Assembly (NCBI RefSeq): GCF_018687515.1
Contig: NZ_CP061294.1
Coordinates: forward strand, 744,001 to 808,000
Source of the DNA: Polynucleobacter sp. MWH-Spelu-300-X4
GTDB lineage: Bacteria > Pseudomonadota > Gammaproteobacteria > Burkholderiales > Burkholderiaceae
Reading direction: 5' to 3'
DNA length: 64,000 nucleotides
Shown: piece by piece, positions 9,081 to 21,271 of the stretch
Layout: each line of letters begins with the position of its first letter
Position numbering within the stretch: position 1 is the stretch's first letter
Notes under the pieces: generated by a model
Told to the model about the DNA's origin: nothing
Database searches by the model: none
What the model saw: only the letters and a program-made list of their open reading frames with translations
Made by a program: the position numbers and the translations under genes

Positions 9081-10823
9081 TTATAAGGCTTCATCGAGTG
9101 CCTCGATGTGTAATTGCGCTCTAGCAACCCCTTGATAGTGATCCGTGACGAGTCTATAGGCTAATTTGGCAGGGTTTGGCAGGGTTTGAGCCCTGGAGAA
9201 CCAAATAGCATTGATGGTTTTACCATGGGGCTCTCCATTGGGTTTAATGGCTTTTAACTGGAGTTTGAGGTGTTTTTCTTGAATAAGAGCTTGGCTTAAA
9301 ACTTCAAACTGCCCCATAAAAACTGGAGCAGGAAAGCCTTGCCCCCAAACTTCTTCAGCCAATAGCGTGCCTAATTGTGGTTCGATCAGCTCAGCCGGGA
9401 GGTTGCCATCATGAACTAACTGGCGCTCTAAGGTTTCTTCCGTCATTAATTCATTAGCGACCAATTCAAAGGCGTCTTGGAAACGTTTGAAGTCTTGAGT
9501 ATGAATGGTGAGTCCCGCTGCCATGGCATGGCCGCCAAATTTGAGTATCAGTTCAGGATGCTTTTTAGAAACAAGATCTAAAGCATCTCTTAAATGAAAA
9601 CCAGTAATGGATCGGCCAGACCCTTTTAGTACTTTCATGCCGGCTTCTTCGCCGGGTGCGAAGATTAAAGTGGGGCGGTGGAAACGCTCTTTGAGGCGAG
9701 AAGCGACGATGCCTATAACACCTTGGTGCCAGGTTTCATCCATCAAACAAAGACTGGCTTGGTTGCCTACTTCAATATCTATTAAATTATTTAAAGCAGT
9801 TTCTTGCATACCTGCTTCAATGCCTCGACGTTCTCGATTCATGCGATCAAGCTCTTGAGCTAATTGCATCGCTTCTTCATTGGAATCTGTTAGAAGACAT
9901 TGAATGCCTAATGACATATCTGAGAGTCGACCGGCAGCATTTAAACGAGGGCCTAAAGTAAAACCCAAATCAAAAGAGCTGGCTCGAGAAGGATCACGGC
10001 TAGCGACAATATATAAAGAACGAATGCCGGGCTGCATTAAGCCGTTTTTGATGCGTTTGATGCCGTTCGAAACCAAAATACGGTTGTTTCTATCTAAAGA
10101 GGCCACATCAGCCACAGTACCAAGCGCCACTAAATCAAGCAGATTTTCTAAACGTGGTTGGTTTTCGGCGGTAAAGATATTTCTTTTACGTAACTCAGCT
10201 CTTAGCGCGATTAATAAATAGAACATTACTCCGACACCAGCTAATGCTTTGCTTGGAAAAGGGCAATGCGGTTGATTAGGATTCACGATCCATTTGGCAT
10301 CGGGGAGTTGGTCAGCTGGTAGGTGGTGGTCGGTGACCAGTACCTCCATACCCAATTGATTTGCTTGAGCGATACCGGCGATGCTAGCAATACCGTTATC
10401 GACGGTAATAAGAATGTCTGGTTTCTGATTGCGTTGCGCTGCGAGTTCAACAACTTCAGGCGTTAGACCGTAACCTAAGGTGAAACGATTGGGTACAAAG
10501 TAGTCGACTTGTATGTCAAATGGTGCACCAAGTGCTTTTAATCCACGCATGCCTACTGCGCATGCGGTGGCGCCATCGCAGTCGTAGTCCGCAACAATCA
10601 AAAGTTTCTTTTTGTCTTTGATGGCATCAGCAAGATAAGCTGCAGCAGCTTCACAGTTTTTTAATTGTTGTGGTGGAATGAGTTGTTTTAATTCAAGGCT
10701 TAGCTCTTCGGGTTGGTGAATACCTCGTGCGGAAAATAGCCTAGATAAAACTGGATGGACGCCACTTTGTTCAAGCCAAGTGGCTTCTCGCTCTGAGTAG
10801 GGGCGTTCGATAAATTTCATCAT
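9081..10823 (-). CDS. recJ: Single-stranded-DNA-specific 5'-3' exonuclease RecJ
   Basis: DHH-family nuclease used in recombination, mismatch and base-excision repair. Metal-binding motifs are DYDCDG at 79-84, VDNG around 141-144 and TDHHLP at 164-169; the DHHA1 glycine motif FGGHAMAAG is in the C-terminal half. The length of 580 residues is normal. Two consecutive ATGs begin the gene; the upstream RpfE-like gene overlaps it by 4 bases, so the two are translationally coupled. Its stop is 9 bases from the prfB start, which makes recJ-prfB-lysS a likely transcription unit. Confidence 0.97.
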   Translation of the reverse strand: MMKFIERPYSEREATWLEQSGVHPVLSRLFSARGIHQPEELSLELKQLIPPQQLKNCEAAAAYLADAIKDKKKLLIVADYDCDGATACAVGMRGLKALGAPFDIQVDYFVPNRFTLGYGLTPEVVELAAQRNQKPDILITVDNGIASIAGIAQANQLGMEVLVTDHHLPADQLPDAKWIVNPNQPHCPFPSKALAGVGVMFYLLIALRAELRKRNIFTAENQPRLENLLDLVALGTVADVASLDRNNRILVSNGIKRIKNGLMQPGIRSLYIVASRDPSRASSFDLGFTLGPRLNAAGRLSDMSLGIQCLLTDSNEEAMQLAQELDRMNRERRGIEAGMQETALNNLIDIEVGNQASLCLMDETWHQGVIGIVASRLKERFHRPTLIFAPGEEAGMKVLKGSGRSITGFHLRDALDLVSKKHPELILKFGGHAMAAGLTIHTQDFKRFQDAFELVANELMTEETLERQLVHDGNLPAELIEPQLGTLLAEEVWGQGFPAPVFMGQFEVLSQALIQEKHLKLQLKAIKPNGEPHGKTINAIWFSRAQTLPNPAKLAYRLVTDHYQGVARAQLHIEALDEAL

Positions 10824-11740
10824 GATTGACCTAATATATCCTCAAGGCGAGGTGTGTGAGCCTTTTTCCAAAAAGCCCAACCTTTCTTAGGTAAATTTTC
10901 TAAGGTGATGGTGCGAATACGCTCGACACCTTCAGGGAAATCAATGAGTTCTAGACGGTTAATTTCCTGGGATCTTAGAGCCTGAATGGCCGCATCCCAA
11001 ATCTGATGTGACCGAGCATCTTCTTCGGCTAATAAAGATAAGGTGTTTTTAAAGCTTGGAGTTTCTAAATGAGCTAGGTGTGTTTTCTGGAGGTGGTTGG
11101 CAAGAAAACTTAAATAACTGTCTTGGCTGTGCAACTGCTGCGCATCTTTGATGGCAACATGTGGCTGGATATCAGATAGGCAACCAATGCCACTAATCCA
11201 GACGGAGTTGATGCTCAATAAACCGCTGGCTTGACGCGCTTGATTAACTGGGTGATCAAACCAAATCATTTGTATGTCGTTTTGCCATTTGCGCCACTGT
11301 CTAGCTAAGCCAACGGTTTCATTATCGATGGGCATCCATACATCGATATTTCTTCCTTCGGCTTGTGCGCTATGGACGGTAGAGAGTGAGGCTAGTTTTT
11401 CCGCTCCAATAAACCATTTACCTGGCAAGTGATGGGGGCGGTATAGGGTAGGCGATATTTCAGCCAAGATATCTTTGACTGATTCATACAGCGCTTCAGA
11501 TTCTTCGAGAGTAATCTCTAAGATGCTTGGGTTGGTTAAAACCAAGTGATCTCTGGCAGCATGAATGTGAACCAACTCAAGTCGTGCAATGTGGCTAAGC
11601 GGATTAAGCTTCGGTTCATATTGAGAAAGTTCTAGTGGCGCACTACTGTTTTTAGGACCTAAAAGAAACTTTTCGTAAGGAAGACCTCGCTCAAGGAGTT
11701 CTTGATCTTCTTTGCCAATTATCACGAGTGTGTATTTCAT
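10820..11740 (-). CDS. RpfE-like conserved protein (COG4255-type), function unknown
   Basis: A soluble protein of about 306 residues with no signal peptide or membrane segment. It begins MKYTLVIIGKEDQELLERG and has motifs such as HIARLELVHIHAARDHLVL and RPHHLPGKWFIGAE. I recognise it tentatively as the family annotated 'regulatory protein, RpfE type', which neighbours recJ in Xanthomonas and in Burkholderiales; its biochemical role is not known to me. An ATG at 11761 would add seven residues, but the ATG at 11740 has AGGG at a good distance and is preferred. The 4-base overlap with recJ suggests a related or at least co-expressed function. Confidence 0.75.
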   Translation of the reverse strand: MKYTLVIIGKEDQELLERGLPYEKFLLGPKNSSAPLELSQYEPKLNPLSHIARLELVHIHAARDHLVLTNPSILEITLEESEALYESVKDILAEISPTLYRPHHLPGKWFIGAEKLASLSTVHSAQAEGRNIDVWMPIDNETVGLARQWRKWQNDIQMIWFDHPVNQARQASGLLSINSVWISGIGCLSDIQPHVAIKDAQQLHSQDSYLSFLANHLQKTHLAHLETPSFKNTLSLLAEEDARSHQIWDAAIQALRSQEINRLELIDFPEGVERIRTITLENLPKKGWAFWKKAHTPRLEDILGQS

Positions 11741-11798
11741 AACCCTAATTTTAGGGGGCATTTAGACCTAATGTCTAAGACACGACTAAACTGTAGGT

Positions 11799-13070
11799 AT
11801 GAGTCATTGGCCAATTGAACTAGAAATCGCATGGCGCTACACCAGCGCTAGGAGGAAAGCCGGTAAAAACAAGGAAACCGGCTCGAAAGATGGCTTTTTG
11901 TCATTTATATCATCTGTGTCCATGGTGGGTATTGCCCTTGGGGTTGCAGCACTGATTGTCGTGCTTTCAGTTATGAACGGTTTCCAAAAAGAGGTGCGAG
12001 ATCGCATGCTCTCCGTTTTATCTCATATTGAGGTTCATGCCCCAGCGGGTTTAGGGGATTGGCAGCCTTTAATGGCACAAGTAAAAACACACCCGCATGT
12101 CACAGGTGCTGCTCCCATGGTGATGTCTCAGGCATTGATTAGCCGCGGGGATGTGATGAGGGGAGTTGCTATTAGGGGTATTGATCCAGTGATGGAATCA
12201 AATGTTTCTGATATCCCTAAGCACTTCATTCAAGGCTCTATTGATGAATTGCGCCCTGGGGAATTCGGCTTAGCTCTTGGTTCTGAGTTGGCCATGACTT
12301 TAGGTGTGCAATTGGGTGACAGAATTACCATCATGGTGCCAGAGGGAGATATCAATCCTGCTGGTATGACGCCTCGCATGAGAGCCTTTAAATTAATTGG
12401 CGTCATTGATAGTGGTCATTATGAATTTGATAGCACTTTGGCTGTGGTTCATTGGAAAGACGCGGCTGCGTTACTACGTTTAGATGGGCCGTCAGGTCTC
12501 AGACTGAAGTTGGATGACATGCAAATTGCGGCCAAGGTGGCCGATGAATTGGCGGTCAAATTGCCGGGTCTGTGGGTAAAGGATTGGTCGCGCCAAAATA
12601 AAAACTGGTTTGCCGCTGTGCAAACTGAAAAGCGCATGATGTTCATTATTTTAACGCTCATTATTGCCGTCGCTGCTTTTAACTTGGTATCTACGTTGGT
12701 GATGACGGTGACGGATAAGCAAGGCGATATCGCTATCTTGAGAACCATGGGCGCTAGCGCTGGGATGATTCAGCGTATCTTTTTTGCGCAAGGTTTCATG
12801 ATCGGAGCTTTAGGAACTTTGGGCGGTATCTTTTTAGGTTTGCTTGTGGCTTTGAATGTTGATGTGATTGTTCCCGTTATTGAGGCTATTTTTCGGGTTC
12901 AATTTATTCCAAGAGATATTTACTTTATTTCTAGCTTGCCTTCTGATGTGAGAAGTGGTGATGTGATCACGGTAGGTTTAATGGCTTTCTGTTTGTCATT
13001 GTTGGCAACTTTATATCCAAGTTGGCGTGCAGCTAAAGTCCAACCGGCTAATGCGTTGAGGTATGAGTGA
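11799..13070 (+). CDS. lolC: Lipoprotein-releasing ABC transporter permease (LolC/LolE family)
   Basis: Inner-membrane subunit that extracts mature lipoproteins and hands them to LolA. The family architecture is complete: an N-terminal membrane helix (about 32-60, IALGVAALIVVLSVMNGF), a large periplasmic domain (about 60-280), then three membrane helices, ending in LYPSWRAAKVQPANALRYE. It overlaps lolD by 8 bases. Only one permease gene is here; gammaproteobacteria with separate LolC and LolE flank lolD with both. A homodimeric LolF-type arrangement is therefore possible. Confidence 0.93.
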   Translation: MSHWPIELEIAWRYTSARRKAGKNKETGSKDGFLSFISSVSMVGIALGVAALIVVLSVMNGFQKEVRDRMLSVLSHIEVHAPAGLGDWQPLMAQVKTHPHVTGAAPMVMSQALISRGDVMRGVAIRGIDPVMESNVSDIPKHFIQGSIDELRPGEFGLALGSELAMTLGVQLGDRITIMVPEGDINPAGMTPRMRAFKLIGVIDSGHYEFDSTLAVVHWKDAAALLRLDGPSGLRLKLDDMQIAAKVADELAVKLPGLWVKDWSRQNKNWFAAVQTEKRMMFIILTLIIAVAAFNLVSTLVMTVTDKQGDIAILRTMGASAGMIQRIFFAQGFMIGALGTLGGIFLGLLVALNVDVIVPVIEAIFRVQFIPRDIYFISSLPSDVRSGDVITVGLMAFCLSLLATLYPSWRAAKVQPANALRYE

Positions 13071-13749
13071 TATGACATTAGCGATTGTTGCGAAAAATAT
13101 TTCGAAGACCTATGGGCATGGCGCATCTAAGGTGGATGTGTTGCAGGGTATTAACTTGGAAGTCAATGCCGGTGAGAAGGTCGCTATTGTTGGGGCTTCT
13201 GGTTCAGGCAAAAGTACTTTATTGCATTTGCTGGGTGGTTTAGATCATGCGACCAGTGGTGAAGTGGTTTTAGCGGGTAATTCATTGAGCCACTTATCTG
13301 AGGCGCAGTTAAACCATTTGCGTAATCAACATTTAGGTTTTATTTACCAATTCCATCATCTTTTGGCTGAGTTCAGCGCGGTAGATAACGTGGCCATGCC
13401 ATTGCGGATTCGCGGCGTTGCTTCAAAAATTGCTCGTGAGTCTGCTAAAGAAATGTTGTCCAAGGTAGGTTTGTCGCATCGAGTGGACCATCGTCCAGCC
13501 GCGCTGTCTGGTGGTGAGAGACAGCGTGTCGCTGTTGCAAGAGCTTTGGTAGCTAAACCAAGTTGCGTGCTAGCTGATGAGCCAACTGGTAATCTGGATG
13601 CTGAAACTGCTGATACGGTATTTGATTTAATGCTGGACCTTGCTAAGAATCAAGGCACGGCTTTTGTGATTGTGACGCATGACCCATTAAGAGCTGCGAG
13701 ATGTGATCGCATTTTGCATTTGCATCACGGCGTTTTAAAAGGATCTTAA
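13063..13749 (+). CDS. lolD: Lipoprotein-releasing ABC transporter ATPase LolD
   Basis: Powers lipoprotein release together with the overlapping permease gene. Walker A GASGSGKST is at 44-52, the Q-loop follows at YQFHHLL, the ABC signature is LSGGERQRVAVARAL and Walker B is VLADEPTGNLD. It has 228 residues, as expected. The overlap with lolC (8 bases) and the 3-base gap to the TatD gene suggest one transcript. Confidence 0.96.
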   Translation: MSDMTLAIVAKNISKTYGHGASKVDVLQGINLEVNAGEKVAIVGASGSGKSTLLHLLGGLDHATSGEVVLAGNSLSHLSEAQLNHLRNQHLGFIYQFHHLLAEFSAVDNVAMPLRIRGVASKIARESAKEMLSKVGLSHRVDHRPAALSGGERQRVAVARALVAKPSCVLADEPTGNLDAETADTVFDLMLDLAKNQGTAFVIVTHDPLRAARCDRILHLHHGVLKGS

Positions 13750-13752
13750 TTA

Positions 13753-14580
13753 ATGGCAATGTGTTTAGATACGCATTGTCATTTGGATGCCAGCGAATTT
13801 GATCTTGATCGCGAGGCGGTCATCGAGCGTGCCGTAGCAACTGGAGTTGCTGGTGTGTTGATTCCGGCGGTTCAGGCAAAAGATTTCAACACTGTTAAGC
13901 AGCTGGCTCATCATGCCGCTCACAAACTGCCGGCAACTTGTTACACCTTGGGTATTCATCCGCTGTATACGCCTCAAGCTCAGAAACAAGATATTGCAAC
14001 GCTTAAGCAAGCTATTGAGATGTCTTTGGACGATCCTCGGTTTGTTGGTATTGGTGAAATTGGCTTAGATTATTTCGTGCCGGAGTTAGATGGCGAAGTT
14101 CAAGCATATTTTTTTGAAGAGCAATTAGCTTTGGCAGAGCAATTTAATTTACCGGTTATTTTGCATGTTCGTCGTTCTCAAGATGCCATTGTCAAAGCCT
14201 TGAGATCTAAAAAAATATCAGGTGGTATTGCTCATGCTTTTAATGGAAGTTTTCAGCAAGCTGAGAATTTCATGAAACTTAATTTTGTGATGGGTTTTGG
14301 TGGCGCGATGACTCACCCAAGAGCACTTCAAATTAGACGCTTAGCAAAAGAGTTGCCAGCCGACAGCATTGTTTTAGAAACAGATGCGCCAGATATTCCG
14401 CCGGTATGGTTGTCAGGTGAGGTTGTTTCTCGGAATGAGCCTGGCGAGTTGCCTCAGATTTCTTCTGAGTTGGCACAGCTTCGTGATGCATTAGTTAGTC
14501 AAACACAACATATCTGTACTCAAAACACTTTACGCGTTATGCCACGTTGGCGCGATTTAGTGAATTCAATTAATAGTTAG
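13753..14580 (+). CDS. TatD-family metal-dependent DNase/hydrolase
   Basis: TIM-barrel amidohydrolase-fold nuclease. The metal-binding HCHLD motif is at residues 8-12 (the ATG start leaves a normal short N-terminus), IGEIGLDY marks the second metal-binding strand, HVRRSQDA and GIAHAFNGS carry further His ligands, and ETDAPDIPP provides the terminal Asp. It has 275 residues. Family members (TatD, YcfH, YjjV) are hard to tell apart; E. coli ycfH lies near dnaX-lol genes but I do not assign a specific symbol. It is cotranscribed with lolCD. Confidence 0.9.
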   Translation: MAMCLDTHCHLDASEFDLDREAVIERAVATGVAGVLIPAVQAKDFNTVKQLAHHAAHKLPATCYTLGIHPLYTPQAQKQDIATLKQAIEMSLDDPRFVGIGEIGLDYFVPELDGEVQAYFFEEQLALAEQFNLPVILHVRRSQDAIVKALRSKKISGGIAHAFNGSFQQAENFMKLNFVMGFGGAMTHPRALQIRRLAKELPADSIVLETDAPDIPPVWLSGEVVSRNEPGELPQISSELAQLRDALVSQTQHICTQNTLRVMPRWRDLVNSINS

Positions 14581-14690
14581 TAAATTGTGTCGAATTTCTC
14601 TAAAACTTGACTGTTGGGTCTAATTATTAAGGGTTGTTAGCTAAGTAATAAAAGGCTCTTAGCTATATTGAAATGAATAAATTAGTTTTT

Positions 14691-14720
14691 TTGAGCATTT
14701 TTTGTGGCTGTCGGTATAAT
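14691..14720 (+). promoter_or_regulatory. Probable sigma-70 promoter of pyrG
   Basis: TTGAGC (14691-14696) and a perfect TATAAT (14715-14720) are 18 bases apart and lie 26 bases before the pyrG ATG. This gives a very short 5' leader of roughly 18-20 bases. Confidence 0.7.
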
Positions 14721-14737
14721 TGCGTATTACCCACTAA

Positions 14738-16390
<1,653 letters not shown>

Positions 16391-16412
16391 GAAAAGTTAA
16401 AAAGGACAGAAC

Positions 16413-17270
16413 ATGAAACTATGTGATTTTGAAATTGGCTTAGATAAACGATTCTTTCTCATTGCTGGTACTTGCGTGATTGAGTCTGAGCAAATGGCGA
16501 TGGACACAGCGGGTCAGTTAAAAGAAATTACATCAAGCTTGGGTATTCCGTTTATCTACAAATCATCGTTTGATAAAGCGAATCGCTCTTCAGGCACTTC
16601 ATTCCGTGGTTTGGGTATGGAAAAGGGCTTGGAAATTTTGGCTAAAGTTAAAAAAGAAATCGGTGTGCATATTCTTACCGATATTCATGACATCAGTGAA
16701 GTGAAGTCAGTAGCTGCTGTGGTGGATGTGCTTCAAACGCCAGCTTTCCTATGTCGCCAAACTGACTTCATCCGCGCTTGTGCGCAAAGTGGTAAGCCAG
16801 TCAACATTAAAAAAGGCCAGTTCTTGGCTCCCGGTGACATGAAGAATGTCATCGATAAGGCAAGAGCGGCTGCAAAAGAAGTGGGTTTGTCTGAAGATTT
16901 ATTCATGGCTTGTGAGCGAGGCGCTTCTTTTGGTTACAACAATCTAGTTTCTGATATGCGCAGTCTAGCGATCATGCGTGAAACCGGTGCGCCAGTAGTA
17001 TTTGATGCGACCCACTCTGTTCAGTTGCCTGGCGGTCAGGGTACGAGTAGTGGCGGTCAGCGCGAGATGGTGCCTGTGTTGGCACGTGCTGCTGTGGCTG
17101 TGGGCATTAGTGGTTTATTCATGGAAACACATCCTAATCCTGCTAAGGCGCTATCTGATGGTCCGAATGCTGTGCCATTAGGAAAAATGAAAGATTTGCT
17201 ATCTACATTAGTGGCACTTGATAACGTTGTTAAAACTGGCAACGTATTTTTAGAAAAAGATTTTCAATAA
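16413..17270 (+). CDS. kdsA: 3-deoxy-8-phosphooctulonate (KDO-8-P) synthase
   Basis: Condenses arabinose 5-phosphate and phosphoenolpyruvate in the pathway to lipopolysaccharide KDO, so the organism has a Gram-negative outer membrane. Recognised from the TIM-barrel motifs IAGTCVIES near residue 20, [12 protein letters not shown] (about 49-60), [13 protein letters not shown] and [12 protein letters not shown]. It has 285 residues, as usual. AAAAAGGACAG supplies the ribosome site. It is spaced 17 bases from eno. Confidence 0.97.
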   Translation: MKLCDFEIGLDKRFFLIAGTCVIESEQMAMDTAGQLKEITSSLGIPFIYKSSFDKANRSSGTSFRGLGMEKGLEILAKVKKEIGVHILTDIHDISEVKSVAAVVDVLQTPAFLCRQTDFIRACAQSGKPVNIKKGQFLAPGDMKNVIDKARAAAKEVGLSEDLFMACERGASFGYNNLVSDMRSLAIMRETGAPVVFDATHSVQLPGGQGTSSGGQREMVPVLARAAVAVGISGLFMETHPNPAKALSDGPNAVPLGKMKDLLSTLVALDNVVKTGNVFLEKDFQ

Positions 17271-17278
17271 TTGTTTAG

Positions 17279-18574
<1,296 letters not shown>

Positions 18575-18626
18575 GTTGTAGAAGAGCCTAAAGCAATCAA
18601 GAAAAACCAAGAGAAAAAGAGCCAAG

Positions 18627-18974
18627 ATGCGCATTATTGTTTACAGCATGTTGGCTCTTCTCATCGTGATTCAGTTTCCATTGTGGTTAGGTAAGGGTGG
18701 TTGGTTGCGTGTCTATGAGTTGGACCGCCAGGTCACTAAGCAGACTGAAAAAAATGAAGCGCTTGCTGCGCGTAATGCCAAATTAGCTGGTGAAGTTCAA
18801 GACCTTAAAGATGGCACGAAAGCGATTGAAGAGCGTGCGCGTGCTGAACATGGCATGAGTAAAGAAGGGGAAATCTTTGTACAGGTTATCCCTAAAAAAT
18901 CAGCTGCTGACATTGCTGAGAAAAAAGACGCTAAAACAGATCCAAAATCCGACAACAAAGTCGCCAAACACTAA
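18627..18974 (+). CDS. ftsB: Cell division protein FtsB
   Basis: Small bitopic membrane protein of the divisome FtsQLB complex. It has a single membrane helix at about residues 3-20, then a coiled coil (about 30-72: [20 protein letters not shown]) and the conserved [20 protein letters not shown] segment. A Lys/Asp-rich tail of about 30 residues is longer than in E. coli FtsB. The position directly after eno is the classical one. Confidence 0.93.
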   Translation: MRIIVYSMLALLIVIQFPLWLGKGGWLRVYELDRQVTKQTEKNEALAARNAKLAGEVQDLKDGTKAIEERARAEHGMSKEGEIFVQVIPKKSAADIAEKKDAKTDPKSDNKVAKH

Positions 18975-19009
18975 TTAAGCAATCAAGCTAAACAAACAAA
19001 GCTAAGCAA

Positions 19010-19990
19010 TCAGTGCTTTGATCTTGGTGGTTGTTGTACAGCTCCCGTTAAGGTCGGGCTCGCAAAAATTTGTTTGCAATCCACTGCATCAAAGTTATAA
19101 ATCTGACCACAAAAATCGCAGTTAGTTTCAACCGTGGCTTTTTCAGCCAAGATGCTATTAACTTCTTCTTCGCCGAGCATTTTTAGCATATCAGCTACTT
19201 TGATGCGTGAGCAACGGCAACCAAACTGAATCGGGCGCTGATCAAAGCTACGAACACCGTGATGTGTCGATTCATCTAGGTACAAGCGCTTCATGAGTAC
19301 TTGCGGTTCTAAGGTGAGCAATTCATCATTGGTCACGGTTTCAGACAACATCTGTAAGCGGCTCCAGCCTTCAGCAGCCAGCTCATCGCTCATCTTTAAT
19401 TGGCCACCCATATTAGGTAGGCGTTGTAGTAATAGGCCGCCACAAGCATTTTCATCACTTGCTAGCCATAAACGTGTTTCCAACTGCTCAGAATCCCTCA
19501 TATAAAGCGATATGGCCTCAGCAATCGTTTGGACAGGCTTGGTGCCGTCATGTAGAGCGACGATGCCTTGGTAAGGGTTTTGGCCTGGTTTACGGTCGGC
19601 TGGGTCTAATGTGATGACTAATTTGCCGTTGCCGTCTGGATTAATTAAATCTGATAAACCTGCATTTTCAGGTAAATCTGCTAAATCAATGTCCTCATTG
19701 AGCTTAGCTGTGGCTCGGATAACGAGGTTCTCGTTGCACTCCAATACCAACAAGCGCACCGCACCATTTCCTTGCGCCTGAATAATCAGACTGCCATTGA
19801 ACTTCAAGGTGCCGCTTAATAAAACGCCGGCAGCCACGAGGTCGCCTAAGAGCTTTTTAACGGCTGGCGGATAGTCTTTGCGGGCCAAAATGGCCTGCCA
19901 AGAGTCTTTTATGTGAACGATTTCTCCCCTAACTGGGGCTCCATCAAATACAAAAACTTGGAGTAGATCTAAAGCTTTATTTTCTTTCAT
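19010..19990 (-). CDS. hslO: Redox-regulated chaperone Hsp33
   Basis: Chaperone activated by oxidation, protecting proteins during oxidative or bleach stress. The C-terminal zinc/redox centre has C258 and C260 (CRC) and C291 and C294 (CDFC), the standard CxC...CxxC layout. The N-terminal core (LLQVFVFDGAPVRGEIVHI) is typical. It has 326 residues, slightly longer than E. coli's 292 owing to small insertions and a 30-residue tail. It points away from the MFS gene across a 30-base gap. Confidence 0.95.
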   Translation of the reverse strand: MKENKALDLLQVFVFDGAPVRGEIVHIKDSWQAILARKDYPPAVKKLLGDLVAAGVLLSGTLKFNGSLIIQAQGNGAVRLLVLECNENLVIRATAKLNEDIDLADLPENAGLSDLINPDGNGKLVITLDPADRKPGQNPYQGIVALHDGTKPVQTIAEAISLYMRDSEQLETRLWLASDENACGGLLLQRLPNMGGQLKMSDELAAEGWSRLQMLSETVTNDELLTLEPQVLMKRLYLDESTHHGVRSFDQRPIQFGCRCSRIKVADMLKMLGEEEVNSILAEKATVETNCDFCGQIYNFDAVDCKQIFASPTLTGAVQQPPRSKH

Positions 19991-20020
19991 GCCTTATATT
20001 GTAGAAACTTTATGAAATGA

Positions 20021-21238
20021 GTGACTGTGTTCTCAAATAAACATCCATTTTTAACGGCTATTTCTTTGGCGCTAGGCTCTGCGATTGCCTTGGGCTTGGG
20101 CCGTTTTTCTTATGGATTATTGCTCCCAGTTATGCGGGAGGACCTTGATTGGTCTTATCTCGTAGCTGGCACCATGAACACGGCTAATGCGATTGGTTAC
20201 CTCATTGGCGCCTTATCTTCCCCAGTCATGATGAGGAAAATATCCGTTAATCGCTTTTTTATTATTTCTTGCGTTATTACTGCTATCTTCCTATTTTTAT
20301 CGGGTTGCACGGATCAGACGGTGGCTTTATTCATCTACCGAGTGATTGCCGGTATTGCGAGTGCCTGGGTCTTTGTGGCGGGTGGTGTGCTGGCTGCGCA
20401 GTTGGGCAGTATTCACGCTAACAAGTCAGGGTTGCTTTTAGGTATTTACTACGGTGGTCCTGGTTTGGGCATCACGCTCTCAAGCTTAACTTTGCCTTTG
20501 GTTGGGCAGTGGGCCATGGATATTCATTGGCAGCACTCATGGCAACTCTCTTGGTATGCCATTGCGATGATGTGCATCATCCTCACACTCTTGCTGATTA
20601 AACCGGTGCAATCTATTCCGGCAGTGCCGCCTAAAAAAGCAGGGCACTCAGGTACGCCGATTCAATCGTACATACCCATTTTGGCGGGTTACTTCATGTT
20701 TGGTGTGGGCTACATTGGTTACATGACCTTTGTGGTGGCCTTGCTCAAACAATTAGGGCTAGCGAGCGCCACTTTAAATCTCTTCTACGCACTCCTAGGA
20801 GTTGCGGTCATGGCATCTTCTCGCTTATGGGCTAAGTTGCTAGATCACTTTAAAGGTGGCCAATCTTTGGCTATTCTTAACACCTTATTAGGCATTGCTT
20901 CTTTCATACCGGCCTTTTTAGCCATTTATGGGGCGCAGATGGATGGCGCAGCCATCGTGGCGATCTTCTTCTCAGGCCTCTTATTTGGCGGCGTCTTTTT
21001 ATCCGCAGTGGCATCAACCACAGCCTTTGTTAAACACAATATGCCTCAAGCCGATTGGGTGGGTGGCATTACTGTTTTTACCAGTATTTTTGCCGCAGGT
21101 CAGATTGTGGGGCCTACGATTGTGGGGTGGATTTCAGATGGGCAGGGTGGTCTAGCCCAGGGCTTAGTTTTATCGGGCGTAGCGCTTTTTATTGGTGGAT
21201 TCATCGCTACACGACAGAAGCCGCTCAAGCAAAAATAA
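20021..21238 (+). CDS. MFS transporter, YbfB/YjiJ-type
   Basis: Integral membrane protein with about 12 hydrophobic segments and the N-terminal pattern LGLGRFSYGLLLPVMREDL, typical of the YbfB/YjiJ branch of the major facilitator superfamily. Substrate unknown. The GTG start at 20021 is used because the nearby ATGs (20012, 20017) are in other frames; a second GTG at 20027 is possible. It has 405 residues. It lies between hslO (divergent) and gltX (same strand, about 30 bases later), with no obvious functional link. Confidence 0.8.
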   Translation: MTVFSNKHPFLTAISLALGSAIALGLGRFSYGLLLPVMREDLDWSYLVAGTMNTANAIGYLIGALSSPVMMRKISVNRFFIISCVITAIFLFLSGCTDQTVALFIYRVIAGIASAWVFVAGGVLAAQLGSIHANKSGLLLGIYYGGPGLGITLSSLTLPLVGQWAMDIHWQHSWQLSWYAIAMMCIILTLLLIKPVQSIPAVPPKKAGHSGTPIQSYIPILAGYFMFGVGYIGYMTFVVALLKQLGLASATLNLFYALLGVAVMASSRLWAKLLDHFKGGQSLAILNTLLGIASFIPAFLAIYGAQMDGAAIVAIFFSGLLFGGVFLSAVASTTAFVKHNMPQADWVGGITVFTSIFAAGQIVGPTIVGWISDGQGGLAQGLVLSGVALFIGGFIATRQKPLKQK

Positions 21239-21271
21239 GTCGACATTTCCGTCAATGCGATAATGTCGCTT

